A stretch of 55,501 nucleotides of DNA, taken from positions 1-55,501 of the forward strand of contig NZ_LSRN01000016.1 of the NCBI RefSeq assembly GCF_001885615.1, written 5' to 3'. Origin of the DNA: Alkalibacterium sp. 20 (lineage in GTDB: Bacteria; Bacillota; Bacilli; Lactobacillales; Carnobacteriaceae_A). This document shows, piece by piece, positions 25,890 to 36,481 of this stretch. Position 1 is the first letter of the stretch; each line of letters starts with the position of its first letter. The notes under the pieces were generated by a model. It had not been told where the DNA came from. It saw only the letters and a list, made by a program, of their open reading frames with translations, and searched no databases. Position numbers and translations under genes: made by a program.

Positions 25890-27111
25890 GACTCATCGCG
25901 TCCCCTAAATCTTTAAGCAACAAACGTTCTGCTGCTGTAATAATATCATTTCTGAACTTTTCGTTATTTTCGTCACTATATTTAGCATAAGTATGCATTG
26001 AAAATAATTCATGGGTCAATTCTTGGAATATTTCCTCTTTTTTCACATCTGTTAAAGCTTTGTTCCAGGCAGTTGGAAAAGAGCTTTCCAAGGACAACAA
26101 GCGTGATTCTTCTCTTCTTATTAAGACATTATGTGAAGCAATATAAACAAAAGAGGACGTTTCGATCTGCTGAAACGCTTGGTACAAGTCGTCATCATCT
26201 AATTTTCTCATGACGGATAATGGCATGTTTTCTGATACTTCCAGTGTTAGATCAAGTAAACAATTTTTATAGTGTTCTTTTGTTAATTCTTTTTTTATGT
26301 CTTCAAATATTTTGTTTATCGTTTGATAAGAAGTGACATCTAAAGTAATAGACTGCCATGTTATGTCTGCGGTGGGAATAAAGGTTACTTTTTCATTTGT
26401 GTTAGTTAATTCTACAAGCAGACAGCCTTTTTCTCCTTGTTCATTCTTGTGACGTCCTTGGGTGTTGCCGCTGTAATAGACTAAAGGCTGTTGTCCTAAC
26501 TGTTGTCGCTTGTGAATATGCCCTAGAGCCCAATAGTCATAATTTTTTTCTTTAAGCTCAGTGAGAGTGAATGGCGCATAACGAGCATGCTCTGTGTTTT
26601 GCCCTTCTAAATACCCATGCAACAAACCGATGTGAAAGCTGGCAGTCGTATTGCGTACGGGATAGTCTCTTATTTTTCTGTCTTCTATCCAGTTTCGATC
26701 ATAACTAAAACCGCTGATGGCTATAGATTCTTTATTAGCTGTCTCATGAATTTTAGTTTCAACTTCCGGACCGAATACCTCTACATTTTTTGGAAGCGAT
26801 AGATGCAATTCGTCATTAGTTATATAGTCATGATTTCCATGAATCAGGTACACGCTGATATCAGCATCATTTAAACGTTCAAGTTCTTTTCTTAATAATA
26901 CCTGTGCACGGATACTCCGATCCTCTATATCATAAACATCACCTGCAACTAGTACAAAGTCCACACGATGGTGTATTGCCGCATCCACAATCTTTCGTAG
27001 AGAATCAAATGTTGATGCCTTAATTTTATCAAAAAGGGCTTCAGGCATATTTTTCAAGCCCTTGAAGGGACTGTCTAAGTGTAGATCAGCCGCGTGTATG
27101 TATCGAACCAT
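25879..27111 (-). CDS. yhaO: SbcD-like metallophosphoesterase YhaO
   Basis: This is a calcineurin-type phosphoesterase related to SbcD/Mre11, expected to be the nuclease partner of YhaN. Metal ligands appear in HAADLHLDSPF, VAGDVYD, LIHGNHDY, IGLLHGY and WALGHIHKRQ, the complete set. The frame extends to 27171, but AAAGGATGG lies about seven bases before the ATG at 27111 (MVRYIHAADLH), which matches family starts, giving 410 aa. The end overlaps yhaN by 11 bp. A terminator separates it from yheA, leaving only about 50 bp for a promoter, so expression may depend on readthrough. Confidence 0.94.
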   Translation of the reverse strand: MVRYIHAADLHLDSPFKGLKNMPEALFDKIKASTFDSLRKIVDAAIHHRVDFVLVAGDVYDIEDRSIRAQVLLRKELERLNDADISVYLIHGNHDYITNDELHLSLPKNVEVFGPEVETKIHETANKESIAISGFSYDRNWIEDRKIRDYPVRNTTASFHIGLLHGYLEGQNTEHARYAPFTLTELKEKNYDYWALGHIHKRQQLGQQPLVYYSGNTQGRHKNEQGEKGCLLVELTNTNEKVTFIPTADITWQSITLDVTSYQTINKIFEDIKKELTKEHYKNCLLDLTLEVSENMPLSVMRKLDDDDLYQAFQQIETSSFVYIASHNVLIRREESRLLSLESSFPTAWNKALTDVKKEEIFQELTHELFSMHTYAKYSDENNEKFRNDIITAAERLLLKDLGDAMSHDY

Positions 27112-27158
27112 TTTAAATCCATCCTTTGTCGGGCACGTATGTTCTTTAAAATTTTTAG

Positions 27159-27191
27159 GAAAAGGACCCACTCCAAGAGTAAGTCCTTTTC
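27159..27191 (-). terminator. Terminator of yheA
   Basis: The arms GAAAAGGAC and GTCCTTTTC enclose an ACTC/GAGT inner stem, starting eight bases after the yheA stop. Confidence 0.85.
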
Positions 27192-27198
27192 AAATTAA

Positions 27199-27540
27199 TT
27201 ATTGATATAATTCTCTAACAGGTTTTAATACTGTTTGGTTAATATCATCAATCATCTGTCCTACGTGCTTTTCAGCTTCTAATAGGTTAGTGATCGTGTC
27301 GTTTTCACCAATTTTACCAGAAATTTCTTGAGCTTGTTGAGCTTCTTCTTCTGATATTTCTTCGCCACTCATTTGTTTTTGTTGAATCGTTTGTTGAACT
27401 TCTCTGAACTCGTTGAAAACTCGATTTGCTTCTTCATCTTCTTTTACAGCTTTAAAAGCCGCATCCAATTTTTGAAACTCCTCAGTTTTTCTTAAGTCTT
27501 GTTCTAATTGATTAGCCGTGTCATAAATATTTACGGACAT
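27199..27540 (-). CDS. yheA: UPF0342/YheA family protein (Com_YlbF fold)
   Basis: The 113-aa all-helical protein belongs to the YlbF/YmcA/YheA superfamily. YlbF and YmcA form the complex that affects RNase Y-dependent mRNA processing and competence or biofilm formation in Bacillus; YheA itself has no assigned role. The helix EDEEANRVFNEFREVQ and the QQKQMSGEEISEEE turn are family hallmarks. No cysteine pairs for an iron-sulfur cluster are present. It is monocistronic with a terminator downstream, next to yhaO as in Bacillus. Confidence 0.92.
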   Translation of the reverse strand: MSVNIYDTANQLEQDLRKTEEFQKLDAAFKAVKEDEEANRVFNEFREVQQTIQQKQMSGEEISEEEAQQAQEISGKIGENDTITNLLEAEKHVGQMIDDINQTVLKPVRELYQ

Positions 27541-27560
27541 ACTATCATCCCTTCATTTTC

Positions 27561-27577
27561 CGTTCTTTATACGAACG
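27561..27577. promoter_or_regulatory. Inverted repeat in the yheA 5' region
   Basis: CGTTC-7-GAACG lies about 20 nt upstream of the yheA ATG. The half-site order is the reverse of a LexA box, so SOS control is not implied. It could be an operator or a short 5' hairpin. Confidence 0.35.
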
Positions 27578-27645
27578 TTTTTTCTTTCTTTATAAGTGTA
27601 TCATGAATATAAAATAGATACCAGAAAAGAATCTTTTTGCTTTAC

Positions 27646-29757
27646 CTACTCATTTTTCGATCTATTTCTGAATTGTTCAAATAGTTCACTTGTTTTGTTT
27701 TTGAATAGTGACGCCCCTTCTCTGACCCTTTCACCGGCCTCTTCCATTCCACCTGTAAACTGGTCGAAAATTGAAGGTTCTTCTTCCTGGTATCCTTCGC
27801 CCGCCTCTTCCACTAAAAATGTGGATTGCTCGGTATGAGGAAGAATCCCTTCCATCTGAGCTTTCAGCACCATCCCAATGCCTTGTGAACTGTAAGTCGT
27901 CAATGAATAATCGTTAATATCGAATCCAGTCCAGCTCGCCACCACAATATCGGGTGTATAACCTACTATCCACTGATCTGTTGCACCGACCCCATTTTCT
28001 GTTTGAGTCGTGCCTGTTTTACCAGCCACTTTATACCCATTTGGTTGATTATTTCTAGCCGTACCCGATTCAAAGACACTGAGCAGCATACTATTCATCT
28101 GATTTGATACATCTGAAGATAGCACCCTTTCTGATTTAACCTCTGTATTGTCTACAATGATAGCTCCTGTTGCATCCACTATTTTTGTAATGAAATGCGG
28201 ATCCGCTTTTAGACCGTCATTCGGAAAAACGCTGTAAGCACTAGCAATTTGTAATGGTGATACACCTGTTTTCATTCCACCAAGAGAGATAGCTCCTAAT
28301 TCTCTCTCGTCATCGGCTACCTTTATACCAAATCTGTCAAGTTTCCTAATACCTTTATCGATACCTATTTCATTGAGAAGCCATGCTGTCGGTGCATTCA
28401 AACTGTCAGATAAAGCCTCATACATGGGTACTTCCCCCTGATAAGTGCCCGACAGATTGGTCGGATTATAGTTTGTCTCGCCATAAGTTAGTTCTTCATC
28501 CACTAACATGGAATAAGGGCTGTACCCTTCTTCTAATGCCGGTGCATATACACCTAATGGTTTGATGACCGATCCAGGTTGTCTTCTACTTTGCGTGGCT
28601 CTATTCAGCCCTCTGAAAGTATAGTCTCCTCTACCACCGACGACTGCTGTTACACCACCTGTTTTCGGATTCAAAGCCACAGAGGCACTTTGCGCTAACG
28701 TGCCGTCTTTAGCTGATTCAAACAAATCGTTATTTTCGTAAACTGCATCCATCTGCTGCTGATGGGTCTGATTAAGCGACGTATAAACGGTATAACCATT
28801 ATTCAGCAGATCTTCTTCTTCTATCCCATATCGGTTGTTCGCTTCATTGGTCACTGCATCAAAGTAGTAAGGATAACGATAACCGTCTTTTCGGTCATAT
28901 CGATCAACTAAAGTTAAACCAGATTCTTGAAAGGCTGTCTTTTCTTCAGTTGAAATCACTTCAGTATCTTCCATCAATTTTAAAACTACATTTCTTCGCT
29001 CTATCGATCGTTCATAATCGTCCAGCGGGTTATAATGACTGGGTGCCTTTAATATAGCAGCAAAAGTCGCTGCTTCTGGCACAGTAATTTCTTGAGCCGA
29101 TTTACCGAAATATTTTGCTGATGCGTCTTCCACGCCCCAGACACCATTTCCGAAGTATGCATTATTCAAATACATTTCTAATATTTGATTCTTACTGTAA
29201 TTTTTCTCAATCTCTATAGCCAGGAATAGTTCTTTCAGTTTCCTCATAATTGTCTGATCCGCTGACAGATAGGCATTTTTGGCCAATTGTTGCGTTATGG
29301 TACTTCCCCCACCAACAATTTGTCCTCTGTTGATAAGATAACCGAACGCTGCCCTACCCAGGCCAATGGGATCGAATCCTCTATGCGAATGAAACCGCTG
29401 GTCTTCGGTCGCTATTACGGCATCTGCTATATTCTCAGACATGGCGTCAATTTCTATAAATGTCCCTTTTTGAGCATACAGAGTACCCGCTTCTTCTCCA
29501 TTGTCATCAATAATAAAGGTAGATTGTGCCAACCCGGCATGTAATGAATTAACATTCGCTGATTTAGCCAGTATGGCTAAATATACACTAAAACCGAGAG
29601 AAATAACCAACATAAAAAGGATCAGAAATTTCGTTAAATGATGCTTCTTCCATTTTCTTTTTAAAACGATGAAAAGTCGCTTAAGCTTTGGAGTGCTATA
29701 TTCAATTATTCGATCGATATAAAGTTTTAACTTTTCTCTTATTTTATATTTTTTCAT
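27646..29757 (-). CDS. Class A penicillin-binding protein (bifunctional)
   Basis: This is a membrane-anchored enzyme that polymerises glycan strands (GT51) and cross-links stem peptides. One TM helix lies at about 41-63 after a basic cytoplasmic N-terminus. The GT51 motifs EDQRFHSHRG, GGGSTITQQLAKN and KLKELFLAIEIE are intact. The transpeptidase SxxK is in QPGSVIKP (near 395), SxN in SDSLN and KTG in AGKTGTT (near 582). The C-terminal tail is acidic, without a fibronectin or PASTA domain. At 703 aa it resembles Bacillus PbpF (PBP1C), located near ecs/yha there, and PBP2A of lactococci. I give no symbol because the subclass is not settled. Confidence 0.94.
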   Translation of the reverse strand: MKKYKIREKLKLYIDRIIEYSTPKLKRLFIVLKRKWKKHHLTKFLILFMLVISLGFSVYLAILAKSANVNSLHAGLAQSTFIIDDNGEEAGTLYAQKGTFIEIDAMSENIADAVIATEDQRFHSHRGFDPIGLGRAAFGYLINRGQIVGGGSTITQQLAKNAYLSADQTIMRKLKELFLAIEIEKNYSKNQILEMYLNNAYFGNGVWGVEDASAKYFGKSAQEITVPEAATFAAILKAPSHYNPLDDYERSIERRNVVLKLMEDTEVISTEEKTAFQESGLTLVDRYDRKDGYRYPYYFDAVTNEANNRYGIEEEDLLNNGYTVYTSLNQTHQQQMDAVYENNDLFESAKDGTLAQSASVALNPKTGGVTAVVGGRGDYTFRGLNRATQSRRQPGSVIKPLGVYAPALEEGYSPYSMLVDEELTYGETNYNPTNLSGTYQGEVPMYEALSDSLNAPTAWLLNEIGIDKGIRKLDRFGIKVADDERELGAISLGGMKTGVSPLQIASAYSVFPNDGLKADPHFITKIVDATGAIIVDNTEVKSERVLSSDVSNQMNSMLLSVFESGTARNNQPNGYKVAGKTGTTQTENGVGATDQWIVGYTPDIVVASWTGFDINDYSLTTYSSQGIGMVLKAQMEGILPHTEQSTFLVEEAGEGYQEEEPSIFDQFTGGMEEAGERVREGASLFKNKTSELFEQFRNRSKNE

Positions 29758-29860
29758 ATTTATCCCTCTATATGTTTTTATCTAATCCATACAATCCCAG
29801 GTTATCATATCCACCGAATTAGTCTATCGGACTTAAGAAGGATTAATTGGGAACACAGAT

Positions 29861-30826
29861 TTAAACGTTTGCCTTCAGTTCATTTAAAATAGCTTCTATT
29901 TCTTTCATATCTTTAGCGTGTGCGCCACTCGCTAACGGATGACCTCCGCCGCCGTGATTAGATGCAATGATGTTGATTACCGGTCCTTTCGATCTCAAGC
30001 GGCATCTGTAGGTACCTTCGGGTTGTTCCACAAATACAGCCCATACTTTTACGCCCGCTATTTTACCAAGAAAAGGAACAACAGGATGTGTATCGCTGTC
30101 TTCCACTCCCAATGTTTTCAATATTTCCTGCGTCAATATAATATGTCCGATACCATCTTTGGATAACTCGAAATGTTCCAAAGCATACCCCATCATCTTA
30201 CTTGTCGTTGGTTCAATTTCGTTCATCTTGTCATTCAGGTCAGTATACGAAAAATCAAACGTCATCAGTTCGCCAGCAACTTTCATTGTGTAAGGCGATG
30301 TGCCGTCGTAGAGGAATCGGTTAGTATCTCCGACAATCCCCCCGTAAAGAAGGCGAGCGGCTTTACTTGTCATAGTAATTTCATCTGGGAAAGTTAACCA
30401 TAAATCGGCAACCATCTCACTGCAACTGCTCGCTTCAGTATTGATCCATTCGACTTCGCCATAAGAATCATCAAGTGGGTGATGATCTATTTTGATCCAT
30501 TGTTTAGCCATACGATAGTTTTCACCATCGATACGCTTAATATTGGCCGTATCAGTAACAATGACTAAAGCATCATCATATAAATCTTTTTCTACATAAT
30601 CCATCGTATCTAAATATTCTAAATCATCAACAGAGGCTCCCTCAACAAGAACTGTTTTTTCAGGAAACGTGGCTTTGATCATTTCTTTGAGTCCACACTG
30701 GGAACCGATAGCGTCTGGGTCCGGTCTCACGTGTCGGTGAATGATAATGGTATCAAATTTTTTGATGATGTCCCAAACAGCTTTTTTTATTTCATAATCC
30801 TCTAGATTTTCAGTTTCAAATTGCAT
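29861..30826 (-). CDS. nrnA: Bifunctional oligoribonuclease/PAP phosphatase NrnA
   Basis: This is a DHH-DHHA1 phosphoesterase that degrades nanoRNAs (including pGpG-type dinucleotides) and 3'-phosphoadenosine 5'-phosphate. Motifs are HRHVRPDPDAIGSQ, VTDTANIKRIDG, the DHH motif in KIDHHPLDD and GGGGHPLASGA in the C-terminal DHHA1 domain. The frame extends to 30877, but AAGGAG precedes the ATG at 30826 (MQFETENLEDYE) by nine bases, leaving 321 aa, close to Bacillus YtqI. It lies 22 bp after ytoI; ytoI-nrnA adjacency is conserved in Bacilli. Confidence 0.94.
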   Translation of the reverse strand: MQFETENLEDYEIKKAVWDIIKKFDTIIIHRHVRPDPDAIGSQCGLKEMIKATFPEKTVLVEGASVDDLEYLDTMDYVEKDLYDDALVIVTDTANIKRIDGENYRMAKQWIKIDHHPLDDSYGEVEWINTEASSCSEMVADLWLTFPDEITMTSKAARLLYGGIVGDTNRFLYDGTSPYTMKVAGELMTFDFSYTDLNDKMNEIEPTTSKMMGYALEHFELSKDGIGHIILTQEILKTLGVEDSDTHPVVPFLGKIAGVKVWAVFVEQPEGTYRCRLRSKGPVINIIASNHGGGGHPLASGAHAKDMKEIEAILNELKANV

Positions 30827-30848
30827 GCTTACGGTCTCCTTCTTCGTG

Positions 30849-32153
30849 CTATTTTTTTTGAATAAGCTGACAAACAACGAGTGCTTTCGCCGCTAAAATT
30901 TTCTCTGAATAAATTTGAACATCTAACCTTGCTGAACGCCTGTTTTCATCAAAGACAACAGGTTTTATCGTTAATGAATTATCCAAGTGTATCATATTAA
31001 AATAATGTAAATTCATTTGTTCAACGACTAGATTTTTCTTTTTTAATTTTGACAAGTAATTATAGACCGATTCCGTTATGACTTCGCTTAGCACGCCAAA
31101 AGAAATCGTCCCCATACTGTCTGTTGACTGAGGTGTCACTTGAAACGTGTACCCTTCGTCATCGGATTCTTTTATCATTTGATTGATTTGGTCAGATATG
31201 GTGTCGCCTGATTGAGGCTGCTTCTGTACGGATTGCATAGCTTTCATAATATCCTGCCGTGATATGATGCCAATCAGAGTCATATCATCTGAAACAACCG
31301 GCATGACCTCCAAGCCATCCCAAATCATTGTATGGGCAATCGAAGCAACACTCATATGTTTTTTTGCATAAGCGGGATTTTTCGTCATCACTTTTTCGAT
31401 AGAAACAGTATCATCTTTTCCTACAACGTCCTTAGCGGTTACGATACCTACTAGTCTTTTATCTGACAAAATCACAGGAAATCTCGAATGAGTACTTTTT
31501 TGATTTAACATGCGATACGTATAAACGGTATCTTCTTTTTTCAAAAAACAGGTTTGTTCAATTGGATTATATATATTCTGTACACGTAAGATTTCTTTTT
31601 TTATCAACTGATCTGTCATGGCGCGGTTAATCATTGTTCCAACTGTAAACGTGTCATATGAGGTACTTATCAAGGGTAACTCTTTCTGATCTGCTAATTC
31701 AATGACATTATGACTAGGTTTAAATCCACCTGTTATAAGTACGGCTGCTCCCTGATTTAATGAGAGCTCCTGCGCTTTTTCTCTGTTTCCTATGATCATG
31801 AGTGATTCTTCAGAAATGTACCTAAGCATGGCTTCTTCGGTCATTGCTCCAATAACAAATTTAGCTAAAGTCTTTTTCAGTCCTTTAAACCCACCATGAA
31901 CCTCTCCATCAATTACCTTTACTATCTCTTCAAAGGTTAGATTTTCGATATTATCCACATTTTTCGATTCGATCCTTATCGTTCCGACACGTTCGATCGT
32001 GGAAACCAATCCCCTGTTATCTGCTTCTTTAATGGCCCGGTATGCCGTCCCTTCACTAACATGTAATTCTTTAGCTATCAACCTTACCGATAACTTTTCA
32101 CCAACCGGTAAAGATTCAATAAACGTTAATATCTGTTCATGTTTTGTTTTCAT
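30849..32153 (-). CDS. ytoI: CBS-HotDog domain transcription factor-like protein YtoI
   Basis: This conserved Firmicutes protein has four parts: an N-terminal winged helix (about 1-60), a DRTGG domain (about 75-185), a pair of CBS domains (about 190-310) and a HotDog domain (about 330-434). The helix-turn-helix region (RLIAKELHVSEGTAYRAIKEA) suggests DNA binding and the CBS pair suggests adenine-nucleotide sensing; neither ligand nor targets are known. The frame reaches 32213, but family homologues begin at the M-KTKHEQIL position, so I start at 32153 (434 aa), where AAAGGA lies 12 bases upstream. It overlaps the end of dinB by 17 bp, so the two are on one transcript with nrnA. Confidence 0.88.
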   Translation of the reverse strand: MKTKHEQILTFIESLPVGEKLSVRLIAKELHVSEGTAYRAIKEADNRGLVSTIERVGTIRIESKNVDNIENLTFEEIVKVIDGEVHGGFKGLKKTLAKFVIGAMTEEAMLRYISEESLMIIGNREKAQELSLNQGAAVLITGGFKPSHNVIELADQKELPLISTSYDTFTVGTMINRAMTDQLIKKEILRVQNIYNPIEQTCFLKKEDTVYTYRMLNQKSTHSRFPVILSDKRLVGIVTAKDVVGKDDTVSIEKVMTKNPAYAKKHMSVASIAHTMIWDGLEVMPVVSDDMTLIGIISRQDIMKAMQSVQKQPQSGDTISDQINQMIKESDDEGYTFQVTPQSTDSMGTISFGVLSEVITESVYNYLSKLKKKNLVVEQMNLHYFNMIHLDNSLTIKPVVFDENRRSARLDVQIYSEKILAAKALVVCQLIQKK

Positions 32154-33297
32154 CTGGATCAGTATTCCTTTCTTTAGGAAATTTATTCCATAAAGGTAAT
32201 GGAATATTTTCAAATATAATCGAGTCCAAGCCGGTTACAGTTATCCCTAAAAGTCGCACACTTAAATCCAGGCTCTCTTCTTCCCAAATAGATACGGCAA
32301 CACGAAATAACTCTTCTTCGTCTTCGATATAATTTGGAAAGGTTCGACGTCTCGTTACGGTTTGAAAATCTTCATAACGAATCTTCAATACCACCGTTTT
32401 ACCATGTTTTTGTTTCTTGTTTAAGTTCTCCATTACTTTCTTAGCCAACTGTCTTAAGACTTGGATGATTTCATTTTCAGCTGATAAATTGTGAGGGAAA
32501 GTTGATTCTTTGCCAACTGATTTAGGCTCCCGGTCACTTCTCACTTCACTATCATCGATTCCTCTGACCTTTCTATATAGAGAATGGCCCATTTTACCAA
32601 AATGCTTGACTAACTCCAACTCTTCTTTGTCGTATAGATCTTGACCGTTATAAATCTCCATGGCATGCATCTTTTCTACGGACTTTTTCCCTACCCCATG
32701 ATACTTTTCGATCGGGAGATGAATGAGAAAAGCATGCGCTTTTTCGGGAGGTATCACGGTGATGCCATTGGGTTTATTGTAATCTGACGCTAATTTTGCC
32801 AGAAATTTATTATAAGACACCCCTGCCGAGCAGGTCAGTTCTAATTCCATAGAAATATCTTTCCTTATTCTCTCAGCTATAAGTGTAGCACTTTTTTGAT
32901 TGATATGATTATCGGTTACATCCAAATAGGCTTCATCCAAAGACAACGGTTGAATTTTGTTTGTATACTTAAGAAAAATTTTATGCATCTTACTCGATGC
33001 TTCTCTGTATGATTCGAAATTTGGAGGAACGAATAAGCCTTTTGGGCATAACTCAAAAGCTTTCTGTGCACTCATCGCTGAATGGACACCAAATTTCCTA
33101 GCTTCGTAATTCGCTGTTGTCACGACACCTCTGCCTCCGGTTTCTTTTGGATGTCTTGCAATAATTACTGGTTTATTTTTTAAAGAAGGGTTATCTCTGA
33201 TTTCAACAGAAGCATAAAAGGCATCCATATCAATATGAATAATTTTGCGTGATGTATCCTTTTTAGGTTCATCGAATGTTAAAATTCCGTACCGCAT
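32137..33297 (-). CDS. dinB: DNA polymerase IV (Y-family)
   Basis: This is a translesion polymerase that copies past damaged bases without proofreading. The catalytic motif HIDMDAFYASVE provides the first metal-binding acid, and SLDEAYLD near residue 110 the others. The finger and little-finger domains follow (GVGKKSVEKMHAM, then RLLGITVTGL). The frame extends to 33345; GAGGAGG lies about five bases before the ATG at 33297 (MRYGILTF), giving 386 aa. A TATAAT at 33334-33329 with a weak TTCGTT may be its promoter. No LexA box was seen there, unlike recA. It is followed by ytoI-nrnA. Confidence 0.95.
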   Translation of the reverse strand: MRYGILTFDEPKKDTSRKIIHIDMDAFYASVEIRDNPSLKNKPVIIARHPKETGGRGVVTTANYEARKFGVHSAMSAQKAFELCPKGLFVPPNFESYREASSKMHKIFLKYTNKIQPLSLDEAYLDVTDNHINQKSATLIAERIRKDISMELELTCSAGVSYNKFLAKLASDYNKPNGITVIPPEKAHAFLIHLPIEKYHGVGKKSVEKMHAMEIYNGQDLYDKEELELVKHFGKMGHSLYRKVRGIDDSEVRSDREPKSVGKESTFPHNLSAENEIIQVLRQLAKKVMENLNKKQKHGKTVVLKIRYEDFQTVTRRRTFPNYIEDEEELFRVAVSIWEEESLDLSVRLLGITVTGLDSIIFENIPLPLWNKFPKERNTDPDENKT

Positions 33298-33392
33298 AAC
33301 ACCCCTCCTCACCTTACTTCTTAATCCTATTATACTAAAAATCACTATAAATAACGAATGCTCAAAAATAAATCCGAAAGAATCTAAACATA

Positions 33393-33431
33393 AGAAAAAA
33401 CAAGCAGATGGTTTATACCACTCTACTTGTT
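33393..33431 (-). terminator. Terminator of comN
   Basis: On the minus strand AACAAGTAGAGTGGT pairs with ACCATCTGCTTGTT around an ATAA loop and is followed by U-rich sequence. It lies 13 bp after the comN stop, between comN and the dinB promoter region. Confidence 0.8.
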
Positions 33432-33443
33432 CCTGCTTTATTA

Positions 33444-33725
33444 TTATCCTAGTATGTCATCTAGTTCCATCTCGTTAAGAGATGATACATTATAGACCTG
33501 AGCTTTAAGCGAAGCATAATTGAAGTAATCATTGGAATTTATAGACATAATGTCGTTCACTTCCTGATAATATCTTTCTGGTTTATGGTTTTTCCACATA
33601 AAATTAGTGCAATATTCCCACAAATCATCAAGACTCACTTGATTATACCCATGCTTTTTAAACTCATTCAATTTCTTTTTCAACCAAACATCGTATAGAT
33701 AAAAACCTTTGGATGTAATGTCCAA
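33444..33725 (-). CDS. comN: ComN-like post-transcriptional regulator
   Basis: The 93-aa product matches the small Firmicutes family typified by Bacillus ComN (YrzD), which promotes comE operon mRNA accumulation and localises to poles and septa. Recognisable features are KKKLNEFKKHGYNQVSLDDL at about 17-36, LWEYCTNFMWK near 35-45 and the acidic end NEMELDDILG. Position supports this: in Bacillus comN lies downstream of yajC in the ruvAB-queA-tgt-yajC block, usually next to secDF. Here secDF is absent and dinB follows. Identification is from motif memory plus synteny. Confidence 0.8.
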   Translation of the reverse strand: MDITSKGFYLYDVWLKKKLNEFKKHGYNQVSLDDLWEYCTNFMWKNHKPERYYQEVNDIMSINSNDYFNYASLKAQVYNVSSLNEMELDDILG

Positions 33726-33778
33726 GAAATTACCTCCTTAACTCGATAGAAAAGGGAGTTGAAAAAAGCGCCCTGTAT

Positions 33779-34114
33779 CTATTCGTGATCAACTGTTTCT
33801 TCCGGAGTATTTATTCCCAACTCTTCACTTTGATTTGCCGTTACTGTGTCTGCTTTAGTCACAATTCTTGCTATGGAACGGCGTTCGAAGGTTAAGTAAA
33901 TGCCTTCACAGTCGATAACTACAGTATTGTTTATTTCGACTACTTCGTCTACGACACCATGTAAGCCACCAATTGTGACGATTGAATCACCTTTTTTTAG
34001 TGAACTTAACATGTTTTGCGTTTCTTTTGCTTTCTTTTGCTGTGGTCTTATCATTAAAACATACATTAGCCCCATAATAACTATAAAGGGAAGCATAGCT
34101 CCAATTAATTCCAT
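33779..34114 (-). CDS. yajC: Preprotein translocase subunit YajC
   Basis: YajC is a small accessory protein of the Sec translocon, associated with SecDF. The N-terminal membrane segment (LIGAMLPFIVIMGLMYVLMI) is followed by the signature RPQQKKAKE and a soluble SH3-like part (GDSIVTIGGLHGVV). It ends in an acidic tail; 111 aa is normal. It sits between tgt and comN, the usual Bacilli order. SecDF itself is not in the window. Confidence 0.95.
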   Translation of the reverse strand: MELIGAMLPFIVIMGLMYVLMIRPQQKKAKETQNMLSSLKKGDSIVTIGGLHGVVDEVVEINNTVVIDCEGIYLTFERRSIARIVTKADTVTANQSEELGINTPEETVDHE

Positions 34115-34249
34115 TTAAACATTCCTCCATTAATTCTTAATTTTCATTCTGTCAGTAATTAAACTGCGTACATATTAATCACAAGGATCAATGTGTCGTT
34201 GTTAACCTTAGCAAAATTCTCGTCAAATTGCTAGAGTTATTATCAATCT

Positions 34250-35416
<1,167 letters not shown>

Positions 35417-35426
35417 TTATACTTTT

Positions 35427-36461
35427 CTATTTCACAAACATTGCATCACCGAAACTGAAGAATCTATATTTCTCTTCCACAGCATGCTTATATGCATTCA
35501 AAATAAACTCTCTTCCGGCAAAGGCACTCACCAGCATGATTAATGTTGATTTAGGCAAATGGAAGTTGGTCAAGAACGCATCCACTACACTGAATTCATA
35601 TCCCGGGGATATAAAGATATCTGTCCATCCACTCGTGGCTTTTAACAAATCATCATTCGCCTTGCCGATTGTTTCTAACGTGCGAATTGAAGTTGTTCCA
35701 ACAGCAATTATTCGACCACCATTCTTCCGGGTCTCATTCAACTCTGCCGCCGACTCTTCAGACAATTGGTAAAATTCGGCATGCATCTTATGTTCATCGA
35801 TATTTTCGACACTTACAGGACGAAACGTTCCTAGACCGACATGCAATGTAAGAAAAATAAGTTTGACACCTTTAGCTTTTATTTTTTCGAGTATTTCTTC
35901 GGTAAAATGTAAGCCAGCGGTCGGTGCTGCTGCAGATCCGTTTTCCTTGGCATATACCGTCTGATAACGTTCCTGGTTTTCCAGGCGTTCTTTGATGTAA
36001 GGAGGTAAAGGCATTTCACCTAAAGATTCCAGTGTCTCTAAAAAGATACCCTCGTATGAGAATTCAACCATTCTTCCACCATGTTCTAATTCGTCGACAA
36101 CGGTCGCTTTGAGTCTTCCATCACCAAATATGATCACTGTTCCGATTTTGGCTTTTTTTGCCGGTTTCATTAACGTTTCCCAAGTATCTTCTTCAGTGTT
36201 TTTCAGTAGTAACACTTCGATATGAGCATTCGTTTCTTCTTTTGTTCCGTGAAGACGTGCCGGCAGCACTCGGGAATTGTTTACAACCAAGGCATCTCCC
36301 GGTTGCAATTCATCTACAATGCTCTCAAATTGTTTGTCTTCAATTCTCTCAGTATCACTAGTTAAAACCATCATTCTTGAAGAAGAACGCTTCTCTAGTG
36401 GTGTCTGAGCTATTAGTTCTTCTGGTAATTGAAAGTCGAAATCTTTTGTTGATAATGTCAT
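35427..36461 (-). CDS. queA: S-adenosylmethionine:tRNA ribosyltransferase-isomerase
   Basis: QueA transfers and isomerises the ribosyl group of S-adenosylmethionine onto preQ1-tRNA to give epoxyqueuosine. The 344-aa product has the family landmarks [35 protein letters not shown] and LGLGTFRPV-type ([10 protein letters not shown]) segments. It lies between ruvB and tgt with about 20-30 bp spacers, so ruvA-ruvB-queA-tgt is one transcription unit. The same order exists in Bacillus. Nothing is anomalous. Confidence 0.97.
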   Translation of the reverse strand: MTLSTKDFDFQLPEELIAQTPLEKRSSSRMMVLTSDTERIEDKQFESIVDELQPGDALVVNNSRVLPARLHGTKEETNAHIEVLLLKNTEEDTWETLMKPAKKAKIGTVIIFGDGRLKATVVDELEHGGRMVEFSYEGIFLETLESLGEMPLPPYIKERLENQERYQTVYAKENGSAAAPTAGLHFTEEILEKIKAKGVKLIFLTLHVGLGTFRPVSVENIDEHKMHAEFYQLSEESAAELNETRKNGGRIIAVGTTSIRTLETIGKANDDLLKATSGWTDIFISPGYEFSVVDAFLTNFHLPKSTLIMLVSAFAGREFILNAYKHAVEEKYRFFSFGDAMFVK

Positions 36462-36481
36462 CTCGTGGCTCCTTTTTTCAT

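Noticed and set aside
23085-27111. yhaO-yhaN-yhaM as a new anti-phage system
   Set aside because: Nuclease plus SMC-like ATPase is reminiscent of defence operons, but this set is a widely conserved core locus in Firmicutes and sits in its usual neighbourhood.
27561-27577. CGTTC-7-GAACG before yheA as a LexA box
   Set aside because: Half-sites are in the opposite orientation and spacing to the Gram-positive SOS box.
33301-33370. LexA box in front of dinB
   Set aside because: CGAATG and CATTCG fragments occur, but no CGAAC-4-GTTCG dyad with correct spacing.
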